This document shows positions 40,875 to 50,185 of a stretch of 64,000 bases of DNA, piece by piece. Where the stretch lies: positions 1 through 64,000 of the forward strand of contig DATCMB010000019.1 of the NCBI GenBank assembly GCA_036563615.1, in the 5' to 3' direction. Positions within the stretch are counted from its first letter, which is position 1. Every line of letters begins with the position of its first letter. Both the position numbers and the translations under genes were made by a program. The notes beneath the pieces are model-generated. The model was not told the origin of the DNA, made no database searches, and saw only the letters and a list, made by a program, of their open reading frames with translations. The stretch is from Candidatus Binatia bacterium (lineage in GTDB: Bacteria; Desulfobacterota; Binatia; UBA12015).

Positions 40875-43379
40875 TCAGAACGCCTGGCGCGTCCCGAACA
40901 GGACCTGGAAGTCGGTCTGCTCCCGGTCGAGCCGGGTCGCGAGCTCGATGTAAGCGCGCCCCGGAAAGAAGCCGAGGAAGTCGTAGAGCACGTTGATGCC
41001 CGCCCCGGCCGAGATCGCGAAGTGGGCCGGGTTGAGCGCCCGCCCGGCCGAGTCGTCGACCTGCCCGGTGTCGACGAAGAGCTTGAGCTGCGGCCTGCGG
41101 TAGACGGCGAGGTCGAGCAGGTTGAGGTCGACCTCCGGGTAGACGTCCTGACGGAGCTCGAAGCGCGCGAGCCCGATGTTGCGCGCGAGCTTCTCGTTGA
41201 CCGACACGCCGCGCAGCGCCCGGCGTCCGCCGAGGCTGAACTGCTCCTGGAGCGGGACGCCCTTGCTCGAGGTCTCCTCCTCGAAGCCGATCAGCAGCTC
41301 GATGGCTCCGATCGTGTTGGGCGTGAACAGCGGCGTCGTCGTCGCGACCCGCGCCCCGAAGCGCACGAACCCGTAGTCGCCGCCGAGGGCCTCGTCGTGC
41401 CAGTCGACGAACAGGCGGGCTTCCCGCTGCTCCGTCGGATTGTCGTAGTAGTAGACGTTCGAATAGTCGTAGCGCAGCCCGAGCCCGCCGACGTTGCCGC
41501 TGGTGCGCAGCTCCGGCTCCGAGTCGTCGGTGAAGCCGCGATCGAGCCAGGCGTAGTTGTAGAACAGGAAGACGTTGTGCCGGTACGTGTTCGGGTCGTT
41601 GCGCGGCCCGAAGTGCACGCGAGGCCCGACGTTGAAGCCGTACGAGCGCTCGGTGAAGTACGGGTTGATCGCGATGTCCTTGGTGTAGTCGTAGCGCCGC
41701 CGCGCGACGAACAGCGCCGCGAGCCCGAACTCGGTCGAGCTCACCTCGACGTCCGCCGTGTCGAGGACGAGCTGGTAGGTCGATCGCTCACGACGCGGTC
41801 GCAGGCTCGGCTCGACGATGGTCGGCACCTCGGCGGGCGGCGGCGGCGCGAGCGCGCTCGCGAGAAGCTGGTCGGCCTGCGCCGGGTCTTCCTGGAGAGC
41901 GCTCGCGAGCGCCGTGTCGAACGGCTCGCACGGCGCGGCGACCCAGTCGTCGACCGCCGCCTGCACCTGCTCGCTGCCCGCGTCGCGCGTGAGACGGGCG
42001 AGCACCAGACGCGCCGGCGGCCGATCGCCGACGTACGAGAAGACGTTCTCGCGCAGCTCGTCGTCGCTGCGGGCGTTCTCGAAGTACGACTGGACGAAGG
42101 GGATCTTCGGCGCCGACTCGAAGCGGTCGACGATCGCGAAGAAGTCGAACCACGCGATCCAGTCGTGCACGCTGCGGTGGTCGGGCTGGGTCGCGCGGAC
42201 GTAGCGGTCCGCGAGCTGCCAGGCGACGCCGTCCGTGACCCAGCGCGGCGGCTGACGCGGGCAGCCGCGGGTCGCGTCGCGCAGCAGCTCGGCGTAGGTC
42301 GCCTGCGCCACCTGCGCCTCGTGGAAGCCGCGCAGCAGCTCCTGCACGCGCAGCGCGCGGTCCGACAGCACGACGATCCCGTCGCTCGGCGTCGCGAGGT
42401 TCCAGCGCAGCGGCACCTGGACGACCACCAGCTCGGCGGGCGCGGCGAGCGTCGCGGGCCGGAGCGAGATCGCGCGCTCGACGTTGAGCCGCAGCAGGTC
42501 CTCGATCTCGGGTCCTGGCGCGAGCCGCTGCGCGCGCCGCGGCACCGGCGACACGAAGGTGATGCGCGTCCCGTTCGCCTCCCCGGACACGATCCGCGCC
42601 TCGCGGAGCGCGATCAGCGCGAAGGTGCGCACCCCGCGCGCGCTCGCCTGCACGGTGGCGGGATGCGGCGGCGCGTACACCTGGTCGCCGACGACGAGCG
42701 TCACGTTCGCCGGTGCGGTGACGGTCGCGCTGACGTCGGCCGGCTCGGGCCCGTCGGTGAAGCGCCAGGCGCCGTTCGCGTCGCGCGCGACGAGGTAGGG
42801 ATACCAGCCCGCGACCGCGGCGACGCCATACTCGGTGACGCCGAACGGACCGTAGCGCTCGGGCACGTAGGTGGTGAACGACAGGACGAGCGTCCTGCGC
42901 TCACCGGGCGCGAGCGGTGCGCCGAGATCGACCTCGAGGAGCGTGTCCGCCGGCACGTCGGGCTGACTCGCGGCCAGAGGGTGCTGCAGCGCGGCGCCGG
43001 ACCCATCCTGCACCGACGCGACCTCGATGCCGCCCGCGTGGAACGCGCCGTGCGGGTAGACGTGCATGCGCGTGATGTCGTTCACCTCGTCGCCGTCGCG
43101 TCGGAAGCGGTTCGGATAGAGGTGCAGGTAGACGCGCTCGAGCGGCGTGTCCGAGGCGTTGGCGAACGAGATCGACACGCTGCCGCGCACCACGGCCTTC
43201 GCGTGGTGCGTCTCGAGCGTCGCCGTCACCTCGTAGGTCGTGCGGGTCGATCGCTCGTCCGCGTGCGTCGTACCCGCCGCGGCGAGCCACGTGCAGGCCA
43301 GCAACGCGCAGGCGAGCAGCCACGACGCCACCCGGTGCACGCGGGACGTGGTGACGAGGGCGAGGTCGCGGCGAGTCAT
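40875..43379 (-). CDS. Outer-membrane fusion: inactive M1-peptidase-like domain plus Omp85-type barrel
   Basis: 834 residues with a signal peptide (to about 41). Residues 45-400 resemble the N-terminal beta domains and thermolysin-like part of M1 aminopeptidases (VSISFANASDTPLERVYLHLYPNRF; HEAQV at 353-357; RWVTDGVAWQLADRY at 379-393). The zinc motif HExxH is HEAQV, and the Glu of WxxEG is Asp383, so catalysis is unlikely. From about 550 a barrel follows, with FSLGGRRALRGVSVNEKLARN and FVDTGQVDD as in the bacterial surface antigen (Omp85) family, ending in Phe834. It is probably anchored in the outer membrane, with the pseudo-enzyme domain in the periplasm. Confidence 0.82.
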   Translation of the reverse strand: MTRRDLALVTTSRVHRVASWLLACALLACTWLAAAGTTHADERSTRTTYEVTATLETHHAKAVVRGSVSISFANASDTPLERVYLHLYPNRFRRDGDEVNDITRMHVYPHGAFHAGGIEVASVQDGSGAALQHPLAASQPDVPADTLLEVDLGAPLAPGERRTLVLSFTTYVPERYGPFGVTEYGVAAVAGWYPYLVARDANGAWRFTDGPEPADVSATVTAPANVTLVVGDQVYAPPHPATVQASARGVRTFALIALREARIVSGEANGTRITFVSPVPRRAQRLAPGPEIEDLLRLNVERAISLRPATLAAPAELVVVQVPLRWNLATPSDGIVVLSDRALRVQELLRGFHEAQVAQATYAELLRDATRGCPRQPPRWVTDGVAWQLADRYVRATQPDHRSVHDWIAWFDFFAIVDRFESAPKIPFVQSYFENARSDDELRENVFSYVGDRPPARLVLARLTRDAGSEQVQAAVDDWVAAPCEPFDTALASALQEDPAQADQLLASALAPPPPAEVPTIVEPSLRPRRERSTYQLVLDTADVEVSSTEFGLAALFVARRRYDYTKDIAINPYFTERSYGFNVGPRVHFGPRNDPNTYRHNVFLFYNYAWLDRGFTDDSEPELRTSGNVGGLGLRYDYSNVYYYDNPTEQREARLFVDWHDEALGGDYGFVRFGARVATTTPLFTPNTIGAIELLIGFEEETSSKGVPLQEQFSLGGRRALRGVSVNEKLARNIGLARFELRQDVYPEVDLNLLDLAVYRRPQLKLFVDTGQVDDSAGRALNPAHFAISAGAGINVLYDFLGFFPGRAYIELATRLDREQTDFQVLFGTRQAF

Positions 43380-43450
43380 GTCGCCCTGTTCGTATCGTGA
43401 AAGGGGGCACGAGCGTAGACTTGCGAACTGCCCCTCGGTTAAATGTCGCC

Positions 43451-44959
43451 ATGCCCGACGACTCCGCGCCGCCGCGCAAGCGAACGCTGGTCCTGATGGA
43501 GCCGCCGTTCTGCTTCTGGGACCGCAGCATGGACCGCCTGCGCGAGGGCGAGGAGACGATCCCGGGGATCGGCATCCTGATCCTCGCCGCGCTCGCGCGC
43601 GAGAAGGGCTACGACGTCCACGTCGTCGACGCGAAGCGCGCCGGCACGACGAACGAGGACGCGGCGGAACGCGCCATCGCCCTCAAGCCGGACTACCTCG
43701 GCATCTCGTGCACGACGATCTCGGTGACGAACGGCAGCCGCGTCGCCGCGCAGGTGAAGGCGTCACTACCGGGCTGCGTGACGATCCTCGGCGGCGCGCA
43801 CGTCAGCGCGATTCCCGAGCGGACGCTCGAGAAGTTCCCGTCGTTCGACTACGGGATCGTCGGCGAGGGCGAGCACTCGCTGTTCGAGCTGCTCGCGCGT
43901 CTCGAGCAGGGACGCGACGTCCGCGACGTCCCCGGGCTCGCCTACCGCGATCCCGAGCGCAACGGCGCGGTGCGGGCGAACCCGCGGGCCGCGTACATCG
44001 AGGATCTCGACGCTCTGCCGATGCCGGCGTGGGACCTGGTGCCGAACTTCCCGCACGCGTTCGCGCCGTCGATGTTCAACTACCGGCGCAGCCCGGTGGG
44101 GACGATGATCACGCAGCGCGGCTGCCCATTCTCGTGCACGTTCTGCGATCGCTCGACCTCGGGACGGCGCGGTCGCTGGCATTCGGTCGAGTACGTCGTG
44201 CGGATGCTGCGCCAGATGGGCGACTACGGCGTCAAGCACATCCTGTTCTACGACGACCTGTTCACGGTCAACAAGCAGCGCGTCCGCCAGCTCTGCGAGG
44301 CGATGCTCGACTACAAGCTCGACTTCACCTGGAGCTGCAACAGCCACCCGAACCTGCTCGATCCCGAGACCATGGCGCTGATGCGTCGCGCCGGGTGTTG
44401 GCAGATCGCCTACGGCATCGAGTCGGGCTCGCAGCGCGTGCTGAACCACGTCAAGCATGAAGTCAAGATCGATCGGCTGCTGAAGACCCTGCACATGACG
44501 CGCGAAGCCGGGCTCAAGATCAAGGGCCTCATGATGTGCGCGCACCCGACGGAGACCGTCGAGAGCCTGGCCGAGACCAACCGCTTCCTCCGCACGGCGC
44601 CGCTCGATCTGATGCAGCTCACCAAGTTCACGCCGTACCCCGGGACGCCGTCCTACCCGACGATCCACGAGTACGGCACGTTCGTCGAGGACTGGGAGAA
44701 CATGAACGCGATGAACTTCGTGTTCATCCCGAACGGGCTCGACGTGCCGACGCTCGAGTACTGGTTCCACCGCATGTACCGGACGTTCTACACGCGGCCC
44801 GACGTCCTGCTCGGGCTCGCCAAGGTCGTGCTCGAGGAGCCGCGCTTCCTCGGTCGGCTACGCGGCTACGCCGGACCGTACATGGCCGGCGCGCTGCGAC
44901 GCATGTGGCAATCGTGGCGCCCGCCGGCGGAGACGGCGACGCCGCGGGCCGCTGCCTGA
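43451..44959 (+). CDS. B12-binding-type radical SAM protein
   Basis: 502 residues. N-terminal cobalamin-binding-type domain (about 10-150) with GIGILILAALAREKGYDVHVVD and ILGGAHVSAIPE, then a radical SAM barrel with RGCPFSCTFCDRS (Cys225, Cys229, Cys232) and YGIESGSQRVL. Similar enzymes (BchE, HpnP, HpnJ) modify lipids or cofactors. It is followed by PlsC-type and GT2 genes in the same direction, which favours a lipid substrate. The precise reaction cannot be read from sequence. Confidence 0.87.
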   Translation: MPDDSAPPRKRTLVLMEPPFCFWDRSMDRLREGEETIPGIGILILAALAREKGYDVHVVDAKRAGTTNEDAAERAIALKPDYLGISCTTISVTNGSRVAAQVKASLPGCVTILGGAHVSAIPERTLEKFPSFDYGIVGEGEHSLFELLARLEQGRDVRDVPGLAYRDPERNGAVRANPRAAYIEDLDALPMPAWDLVPNFPHAFAPSMFNYRRSPVGTMITQRGCPFSCTFCDRSTSGRRGRWHSVEYVVRMLRQMGDYGVKHILFYDDLFTVNKQRVRQLCEAMLDYKLDFTWSCNSHPNLLDPETMALMRRAGCWQIAYGIESGSQRVLNHVKHEVKIDRLLKTLHMTREAGLKIKGLMMCAHPTETVESLAETNRFLRTAPLDLMQLTKFTPYPGTPSYPTIHEYGTFVEDWENMNAMNFVFIPNGLDVPTLEYWFHRMYRTFYTRPDVLLGLAKVVLEEPRFLGRLRGYAGPYMAGALRRMWQSWRPPAETATPRAAA

Positions 44960-45001
44960 ACGTCGGCCGATCTCGCGGCGGCAGAACCAAGGAGGCTTCG
45001 C

Positions 45002-45787
45002 GTGCAGCAGCTACGCATCCCGGCGAGCGAGCTCGGAGAGGAGTGGGTCACGCCCATCGGCGCGGCGGACGCGTCCGAGCTCCGCGTGTTCGTCAATCGC
45101 ATCATTTACCGCGGCATGCTGTTCTCGATGGGCACGATCGCGGTCGGCCTGCACCAGTTGAGCCCGGAGATCGCATGGAGTTTCGCCAAGCTCTCCGCGC
45201 GCAACCTGGCGTTCGCGACCGGCGTCGACGTCAAGGTGGTCGGCGCCGAGAACTTGCCCAAGGAGCCGAGCATCATCACGCCCAACCATGCGAGCCACTT
45301 CGACATCGCCGCGTTGCTCGGCTACCTGCCGGGCCACAACCGGTTCGCGGCGAAGAAGGAGCTGTTCAAGGAGCCGGTGCTCGGCATGGTCATGCGGACG
45401 CTCGGCATGGTCCCGATCGACCGCGAGGACCCCGCCGAGTCGATCGCGATGCTCGAGAAGATCGCGGCGAAGGGTATGGGCGAGTTCTCGCTCATCATGT
45501 TCCCCGAGGGGACGCGCTCGCGCACCGGCCGCATGGGGCCGTTCAAGAACGGCGCGTTCACGCTCGCGATCAAGAGCGGCCGGCCGATCGTGCCGATCGC
45601 GATCCACGGCACGTCGAGCATCATGCCGCCGGGCAAGTACCTCTCGATCCTGCCCGGCACGGTGGTGCTCGAGGTGCTCGAGCCGATCTGGACCGAGGGC
45701 CTCACCTACGAGGATCGCATCGCGCTGCGCGACATGACCGCGACGCGCATCGCGGAGCGGCTGGCGGCAGCGCAGGACGCGGACTGA
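45002..45787 (+). CDS. 1-acyl-sn-glycerol-3-phosphate acyltransferase-like protein
   Basis: 261 residues from GTG 45002. PlsC motifs are complete: NHASHFDIAALL (HX4D), MVPIDRED, and FPEGTRSRTGRMGPFKNGAF. A hydrophobic helix at about 40-60 anchors it to the membrane. It probably acylates lysophosphatidic acid or a related lipid. Forty-two bases after the radical SAM gene and two before the glycosyltransferase gene, it is in the middle of the operon. Confidence 0.9.
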   Translation: MQQLRIPASELGEEWVTPIGAADASELRVFVNRIIYRGMLFSMGTIAVGLHQLSPEIAWSFAKLSARNLAFATGVDVKVVGAENLPKEPSIITPNHASHFDIAALLGYLPGHNRFAAKKELFKEPVLGMVMRTLGMVPIDREDPAESIAMLEKIAAKGMGEFSLIMFPEGTRSRTGRMGPFKNGAFTLAIKSGRPIVPIAIHGTSSIMPPGKYLSILPGTVVLEVLEPIWTEGLTYEDRIALRDMTATRIAERLAAAQDAD

Positions 45788-45789
45788 CG

Positions 45790-46599
45790 TTGGCGGTCGA
45801 CCGCGGGCACCTGAGGCGCGTCGACGGCGGCCAGGCCGGTACGCGTGGCGCGCGCAGCGGAGCGGTGCGCGGCGCGACCGCACGTGGCGCGAGCGGCCCG
45901 GCGCGCGCCGGAGCGTACCGGCTCGCGGCGCTGATCCCCGCGTACGACGTCGAGGCGACGATCGCGGACGTCGTCCGCGGCGCGGCCGAGCACTGCGACG
46001 CCGTGCTCGTCGTCGACGACGGCTCGCACGACCGCACCGCGGAGGTCGCACGCGCCGCCGGCGCCGAGGTCGTCCGGCACGACACCAACCGCGGCAAGGG
46101 CGCTGCGCTGCGCAGCGGCCTCGTGCGTCTCCTCGCCGAGGGCTACACCCACGCCTTCTCGCTCGACGGCGACGGTCAGCACCTCGCCGACCAGATGCCG
46201 CTCTTGATCGCGGAGTCGCGCGCGCATCCCGCCGCCATCGTGCTCGGCGCGCGAAAGCTTTCTCCCGATCAGGAGGTCGCGCGCATCAACCGGTTCGGCA
46301 ACGAGTTCGCGAACTGGTGGGTGTCGCTCGCCGCGGGGCGCGAGTTCCGCGACACGCAGTCGGGCTTTCGCATCTACCCGATCCGCGCGACGCTCGAGCT
46401 CGGCGTGCGCGCCGAGCGCTACGCGTTCGAGAGCGAGGTGCTGATCCTCGCCGGGCGCCGCGGCGTCGACGTCGTGACGCGCGAGGTGGCGGTGTACTAC
46501 CCGCCGCCCGACGAGCGGGTCAGCCACTATGCGCCGTGGGCCGACACGTGCCGGATCATCTTCACGGTCGTGCCGTTCCTGATCGGGCTGCGCAGCTGA
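45790..46599 (+). CDS. Glycosyltransferase family 2 protein
   Basis: About 269 residues from TTG 45790; the true start is uncertain, since the first 40 residues are Arg/Gly/Ala-rich. The GT-A domain is clear: AALIPAYDVEATIADVV, AVLVVDDGSHDRTAEVA, NRGKGAALRSGL, FSLDGDGQHLADQM and DTQSGFRIYPIRA. It resembles dolichyl-phosphate mannosyltransferase-type enzymes without C-terminal membrane helices. Likely sugar transfer to a lipid, coupled with plsC. Confidence 0.86.
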   Translation: MAVDRGHLRRVDGGQAGTRGARSGAVRGATARGASGPARAGAYRLAALIPAYDVEATIADVVRGAAEHCDAVLVVDDGSHDRTAEVARAAGAEVVRHDTNRGKGAALRSGLVRLLAEGYTHAFSLDGDGQHLADQMPLLIAESRAHPAAIVLGARKLSPDQEVARINRFGNEFANWWVSLAAGREFRDTQSGFRIYPIRATLELGVRAERYAFESEVLILAGRRGVDVVTREVAVYYPPPDERVSHYAPWADTCRIIFTVVPFLIGLRS

Positions 46600-46608
46600 G
46601 CCGGCTCT

Positions 46609-47379
46609 TCAGTACGGCCAGTTCGTCGTCAGCAGACCGCCGTCCACCTCGAGCACCTTGCCCGTCAAGTAGCTGCCGGCGGGAGACGCGAGGTAGAGCG
46701 CCGCGAGCGCGATGTCCTCGACGGTGCCGAGACGCCGCATCGGCGTCAGCGACTCCATCTTGGCGCGCAGCTCGTCGTTGAGAAACGGCGTGAGCGCGGA
46801 CGTCTCGACCGAACCGACCGCGATCGCGTTCACGCGCACCTTCGGCGCGAGTTCGATCGCGAGCTCCTTGGTCATGAACGACAGCGCCGCCTTCGCCGTG
46901 CCGTAGGCGACGAAGCCCGACATCGGCAGACGTCCCGCGGCGGACGAGACGTTGACGATCGCGCCGCCGTCGCCCTCGAGCATGTGCGGCAAAACGAAGC
47001 GGCTCAGCAGGAACGCGGAGGTGACGTTGAAGCGCAGCGCTTGCTCGAAGTAGCGCTCGCTGGTCTGCAGCACTGGGCGCGGCGGCCAGCCGCCCGCGTT
47101 GTTGACCAGCACGTCGACGCGGCCCATCTCGCGCAGCGTCTCCGCGACGAGGTTCTCGAGCTGCGGACGCTCGTTGACGTCGCACGTCACCGCGAGGGCG
47201 CGACGACCGAAGGCGCGGGCGCGCTCGGCCGTCGCTTCGATCTCGTCGCGCGAGCGCGCGGCGCACACCACGTCGGCGCCACACTCGGCGAAGGCGCGGG
47301 CGATCGCCTGGCCGATGCCGCGTCCCGCCCCGGTGATCAGGGCGACCTTGCCGTCGAGACGAAAGCGGTCGAGGATCAC
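46609..47379 (-). CDS. Short-chain dehydrogenase/reductase (FabG-like)
   Basis: 256 residues. NAD(P) motif TGAGRGIGQAIARAF, NNAGG, the catalytic Ser in NVSSAAGRL and Tyr-x3-Lys in YGTAKAALSF. The end GGLLTTNWPY is typical of FabG-like proteins. It is convergent with the glycosyltransferase gene (nine bases apart). Substrate not predictable. Confidence 0.92.
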   Translation of the reverse strand: MILDRFRLDGKVALITGAGRGIGQAIARAFAECGADVVCAARSRDEIEATAERARAFGRRALAVTCDVNERPQLENLVAETLREMGRVDVLVNNAGGWPPRPVLQTSERYFEQALRFNVTSAFLLSRFVLPHMLEGDGGAIVNVSSAAGRLPMSGFVAYGTAKAALSFMTKELAIELAPKVRVNAIAVGSVETSALTPFLNDELRAKMESLTPMRRLGTVEDIALAALYLASPAGSYLTGKVLEVDGGLLTTNWPY

Positions 47380-47600
47380 GATCTCCCTCCCTTGCGGCGA
47401 GGACTATCTGCACCTGGCGGCGCGGCGCAACAGCTCGCGTCGCCGCGACAACCGTAGCGTCGTCGTGCGACGCCCACGCGCTGCTCGTGTGTTCGTGATG
47501 CGCGCCGTCGTGGGCGTGCAGCGCTTCGAGCGTCGCGCGCTCGTTTCCAACCTCGTCGAGCGCACCTCGTCAGGTCTCGGCGCGGGTGGTATCGCCGAGC

Positions 47601-48542
47601 ATGGCCGCAAGCGACGTCGCTCCTTCCGCGGTCGTGGCGTCACCCCGCGCGACGATCAATGCCGCATACTTAGGCTTGACGCTTGCAACCGCCGGCTGGG
47701 CCGCGGCGTTCATCCTCGGCAAGATTGCGCTTGCCGGCATGACGCCGCTCGCGCTCGGCGCGTGGCGCTACGTCGTCGCGGTGCTCGCGCTGCTGCCGTT
47801 CGTCGTGCGCTCGAGCGGCGCCGGCGCCGTGACCAGTGCGGGTCTGCGCGCGGCCGCGCTGCCGCTGCTGGTGATGGTCGTCGTCGGAGGCGTCGCCTAT
47901 CCGTGGCTCTTCCTCGAGGCGCTCGCGCGCACGAGCGCGACCAACACCTCGCTGCTGATCGCGCTCAATCCGGTCGTGACGCTGCTGCTCTCGCCGCTGG
48001 TCGGCGAGACGCTCGGCGCTCGGCGCGTCGCCGGCGGACTGCTCGCGTTCGCGGGCGCGGTCATCGTGATCAGCCGCGGCGACCTGGGTGAGCTGCTCGC
48101 GCTGCGGATCGACGCCGGCGACCTGCTCGCCCTCGTGGCGGCGGCGTGCTGGGCGACGTTCAACCTCGCCTCGCGGCTGGTGGTCGAGCGGATCCCGCCG
48201 TCGACGGTCAACCTCGCGGTGTTCACCAGCGGCGCGGTGGCGCTGTACGTCCTCGGCCTCGACGAGGACCCGCTCGGACAGCTCACCGCGGCGTCGCCCG
48301 AGATCCTTGCGACCATCGTCGCGATGGGTTTGATCTCGTCCGTCATGTCGGGGCAGCTCTTTCTCTGGGGCGTGCGCGCGGCCGGCATCGGCCGGGCGGT
48401 GGTGTTCATCTACCTGGTGCCCGTGATGACGGCGGCGCTGTCGGTCGCGCTGCTCGGCGAGGCTCTGAGCGCGGCGCAGGTCGCGGGCGGCGCCGCGGTG
48501 GTGACAGGTCTTTTGCTGACGACCCGCGCCGCGGATCGCTAG
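47601..48542 (+). CDS. EamA/DMT-family transporter
   Basis: 313 residues with ten membrane helices in two EamA repeats (AAYLGLTLATAGWAAAFILGKIAL; LLALVAAACWATFNLASRLVV). Repeat 1 ends with ETLGARRVAGGLLAFAGAVIVI and repeat 2 with EALSAAQVAGGAAVVTGLLL. ATG 47601 is used; GTG 47586 in frame is also open. These carriers move amino acids, nucleotides or sugars; the substrate is unknown. Confidence 0.9.
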   Translation: MAASDVAPSAVVASPRATINAAYLGLTLATAGWAAAFILGKIALAGMTPLALGAWRYVVAVLALLPFVVRSSGAGAVTSAGLRAAALPLLVMVVVGGVAYPWLFLEALARTSATNTSLLIALNPVVTLLLSPLVGETLGARRVAGGLLAFAGAVIVISRGDLGELLALRIDAGDLLALVAAACWATFNLASRLVVERIPPSTVNLAVFTSGAVALYVLGLDEDPLGQLTAASPEILATIVAMGLISSVMSGQLFLWGVRAAGIGRAVVFIYLVPVMTAALSVALLGEALSAAQVAGGAAVVTGLLLTTRAADR

Positions 48543-48546
48543 CGCC

Positions 48547-48942
48547 GTGTCCTCCCCCAGCGACGCCGACGCCGTACGCATCGACCGCTGGCTGCTCGCC
48601 GCGCGGATCTTCAAGACGCGCAGCCTGTGCGTCGGTGCGTGCGAGGGCGGCAAGGTCGACGTCAACGGCCAGACGGCGAGCGCGCACAAGCTGGTGCGCG
48701 TGGGCGATCGCGTGCACGTGACCACGCCCGCCGGCAAGCGCCAGCTCATCGTCCGCGGGCTCGGCATCCGGCGGCTCGACGCCGAGAGCGCCCGCGCGCT
48801 CTACGAGGACGTGACCCCGCCGCCCTCGCCCGAGGAGATCGAGCGCCGTCGCTTCGCGCCGCCCGAGATCCGCGATCCGGGAACCGGCCGGCCGACCAAG
48901 CGCGACCGCCGCGAGCTGCAGCGCCTGCGCCGCGGGTTCTGA
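48547..48942 (+). CDS. S4-domain protein, Hsp15-like
   Basis: 131 residues from GTG 48547. VRIDRWLLAARIFKTRSLCVGACEGGKVDVNG is the S4 motif of heat-shock protein 15 (HslR), which binds free 50S subunits with attached tRNA. The C-terminal third is charged and Pro-rich (DVTPPPSPEEIERRRF). Four bases after the EamA gene, probably cotranscribed. Confidence 0.85.
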   Translation: MSSPSDADAVRIDRWLLAARIFKTRSLCVGACEGGKVDVNGQTASAHKLVRVGDRVHVTTPAGKRQLIVRGLGIRRLDAESARALYEDVTPPPSPEEIERRRFAPPEIRDPGTGRPTKRDRRELQRLRRGF

Positions 48943-48952
48943 GCGGAGCGGG

Positions 48953-50173
48953 TCAGCCGCGCTCGGGCGTCGACACGCGCTGACCCTCTTTCAGCGCGAC
49001 GTCGCCCACCACCACCGCCTCGCCGCCCGCGAGCCCCGACGCGATCCGCACGCGGTCGCCGACGTCGCCCGCCGTCACGACGTCGACGCGCGCGACCCGG
49101 CCGTCGCGCACGACCCAGACGTACGTGCCGTCGTTGTCGCGCTGCAGCGCGCCGGCGGGCACCAGGACCGTCTTCCCGGTCTCCTCCCCGGGCGCCGGCG
49201 GATCCGCGAGGAAGGTGACGCGCACGCTCATGTCGGGCAGCAGCTTGTCGTCTGGATTTTCGAGCTTGACCTCGATCTTGAGCGTGCCCTTCTGGCGGTC
49301 GACCTGCGGATACAACTTGACGACGCGCGCCGCGTAGTTGCGGTTCGGATAGGCGTCGGGCGTGACGCGCGCGAGCCCGCCCATCTTGACGCGGTCGAGG
49401 TCCGCCTCGTTGACGTCCACCTCGGCGCGGATGTCGGTCAGGTTCGCGATGCGGACCAAATCGCCCGAGCCGGCGAAGCCGCCCGGAACCGCGATCTCAC
49501 CGACCTCCTTCAGCTTGGCGAGCACGACGCCGTCGGTCGGCGCCCGCAGCGTCGTGTACTCGAGGTTGACGCGCGCCGCCTCGACCTCGGCCTCCAGCTG
49601 CGCGATGGACGCGCGCGCCACGTCGGCCTTGTTCTCGAGGATGTCGAACTCCTGCTCGGAGATGACGCCGTTCTTGCGCAGCTCGCGGCCACGGCGGAGC
49701 TCGGCGTCGGCGAGCTCGGCGTTCGCCCGCGCGAGCTCGAGACTCGCCTGCGCGCGGTCGAGCGCGGCGCGATAGTCGCGGTCGTCGAGCTGGACGAGCG
49801 GGTCGCCCTTCTTGACGCTCTCGCCCTCCTCGATGAAGTAGCGCTCGATGCGACCCGGGACGCGCACGCCGATCGAGACGTAGCGGTCGCCGGTGACGAT
49901 GTAGCCCGAGCCCGAGAGCAGCGGCGCCGGCTCGACCTTGCCGGCGTCGATCGCGGTCGCGTACGCGACCGAGACCTCGACCGCGTTCCCCCGCACGAGC
50001 CGCCACGCGACGATCAGCGCCACGAGCACGAGCGCGGCGACGATCGCGCGGTTGCGCCACGGGCTGCGCTGGCGCCGCCCGGACGCGGCTGGCTTCGCGC
50101 GTGGCTCGCGCTCGATGCGCAGCGATGCCAGGTCTGCTCGCAGGCGCTCCTCGCGTTCGCTCTGGGCCATCAT
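48953..50173 (-). CDS. Periplasmic adaptor (HlyD/MacA-like) of ABC exporter
   Basis: 406 residues, one N-terminal membrane anchor (AIVAALVLVALIVAWRLV, about 44-61). A barrel-sandwich segment (GRIERYFIEEGESVKKGDPLVQLD), a coiled-coil hairpin (RAQASLELARANAELADAEL) and beta-barrel/MP domains follow. It is the last gene of a four-gene operon, 12 bases after permease 2. Confidence 0.92.
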   Translation of the reverse strand: MMAQSEREERLRADLASLRIEREPRAKPAASGRRQRSPWRNRAIVAALVLVALIVAWRLVRGNAVEVSVAYATAIDAGKVEPAPLLSGSGYIVTGDRYVSIGVRVPGRIERYFIEEGESVKKGDPLVQLDDRDYRAALDRAQASLELARANAELADAELRRGRELRKNGVISEQEFDILENKADVARASIAQLEAEVEAARVNLEYTTLRAPTDGVVLAKLKEVGEIAVPGGFAGSGDLVRIANLTDIRAEVDVNEADLDRVKMGGLARVTPDAYPNRNYAARVVKLYPQVDRQKGTLKIEVKLENPDDKLLPDMSVRVTFLADPPAPGEETGKTVLVPAGALQRDNDGTYVWVVRDGRVARVDVVTAGDVGDRVRIASGLAGGEAVVVGDVALKEGQRVSTPERG

Positions 50174-50185
50174 GGGTACCGTCCG

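Noticed and set aside
41022..43400. 792-codon plus-strand frame opposite the barrel fusion gene
   Set aside because: The sequence is the antisense of a protein with clear domains, contains no domain itself and is composed of Arg/Glu/Val/Asp repeats.
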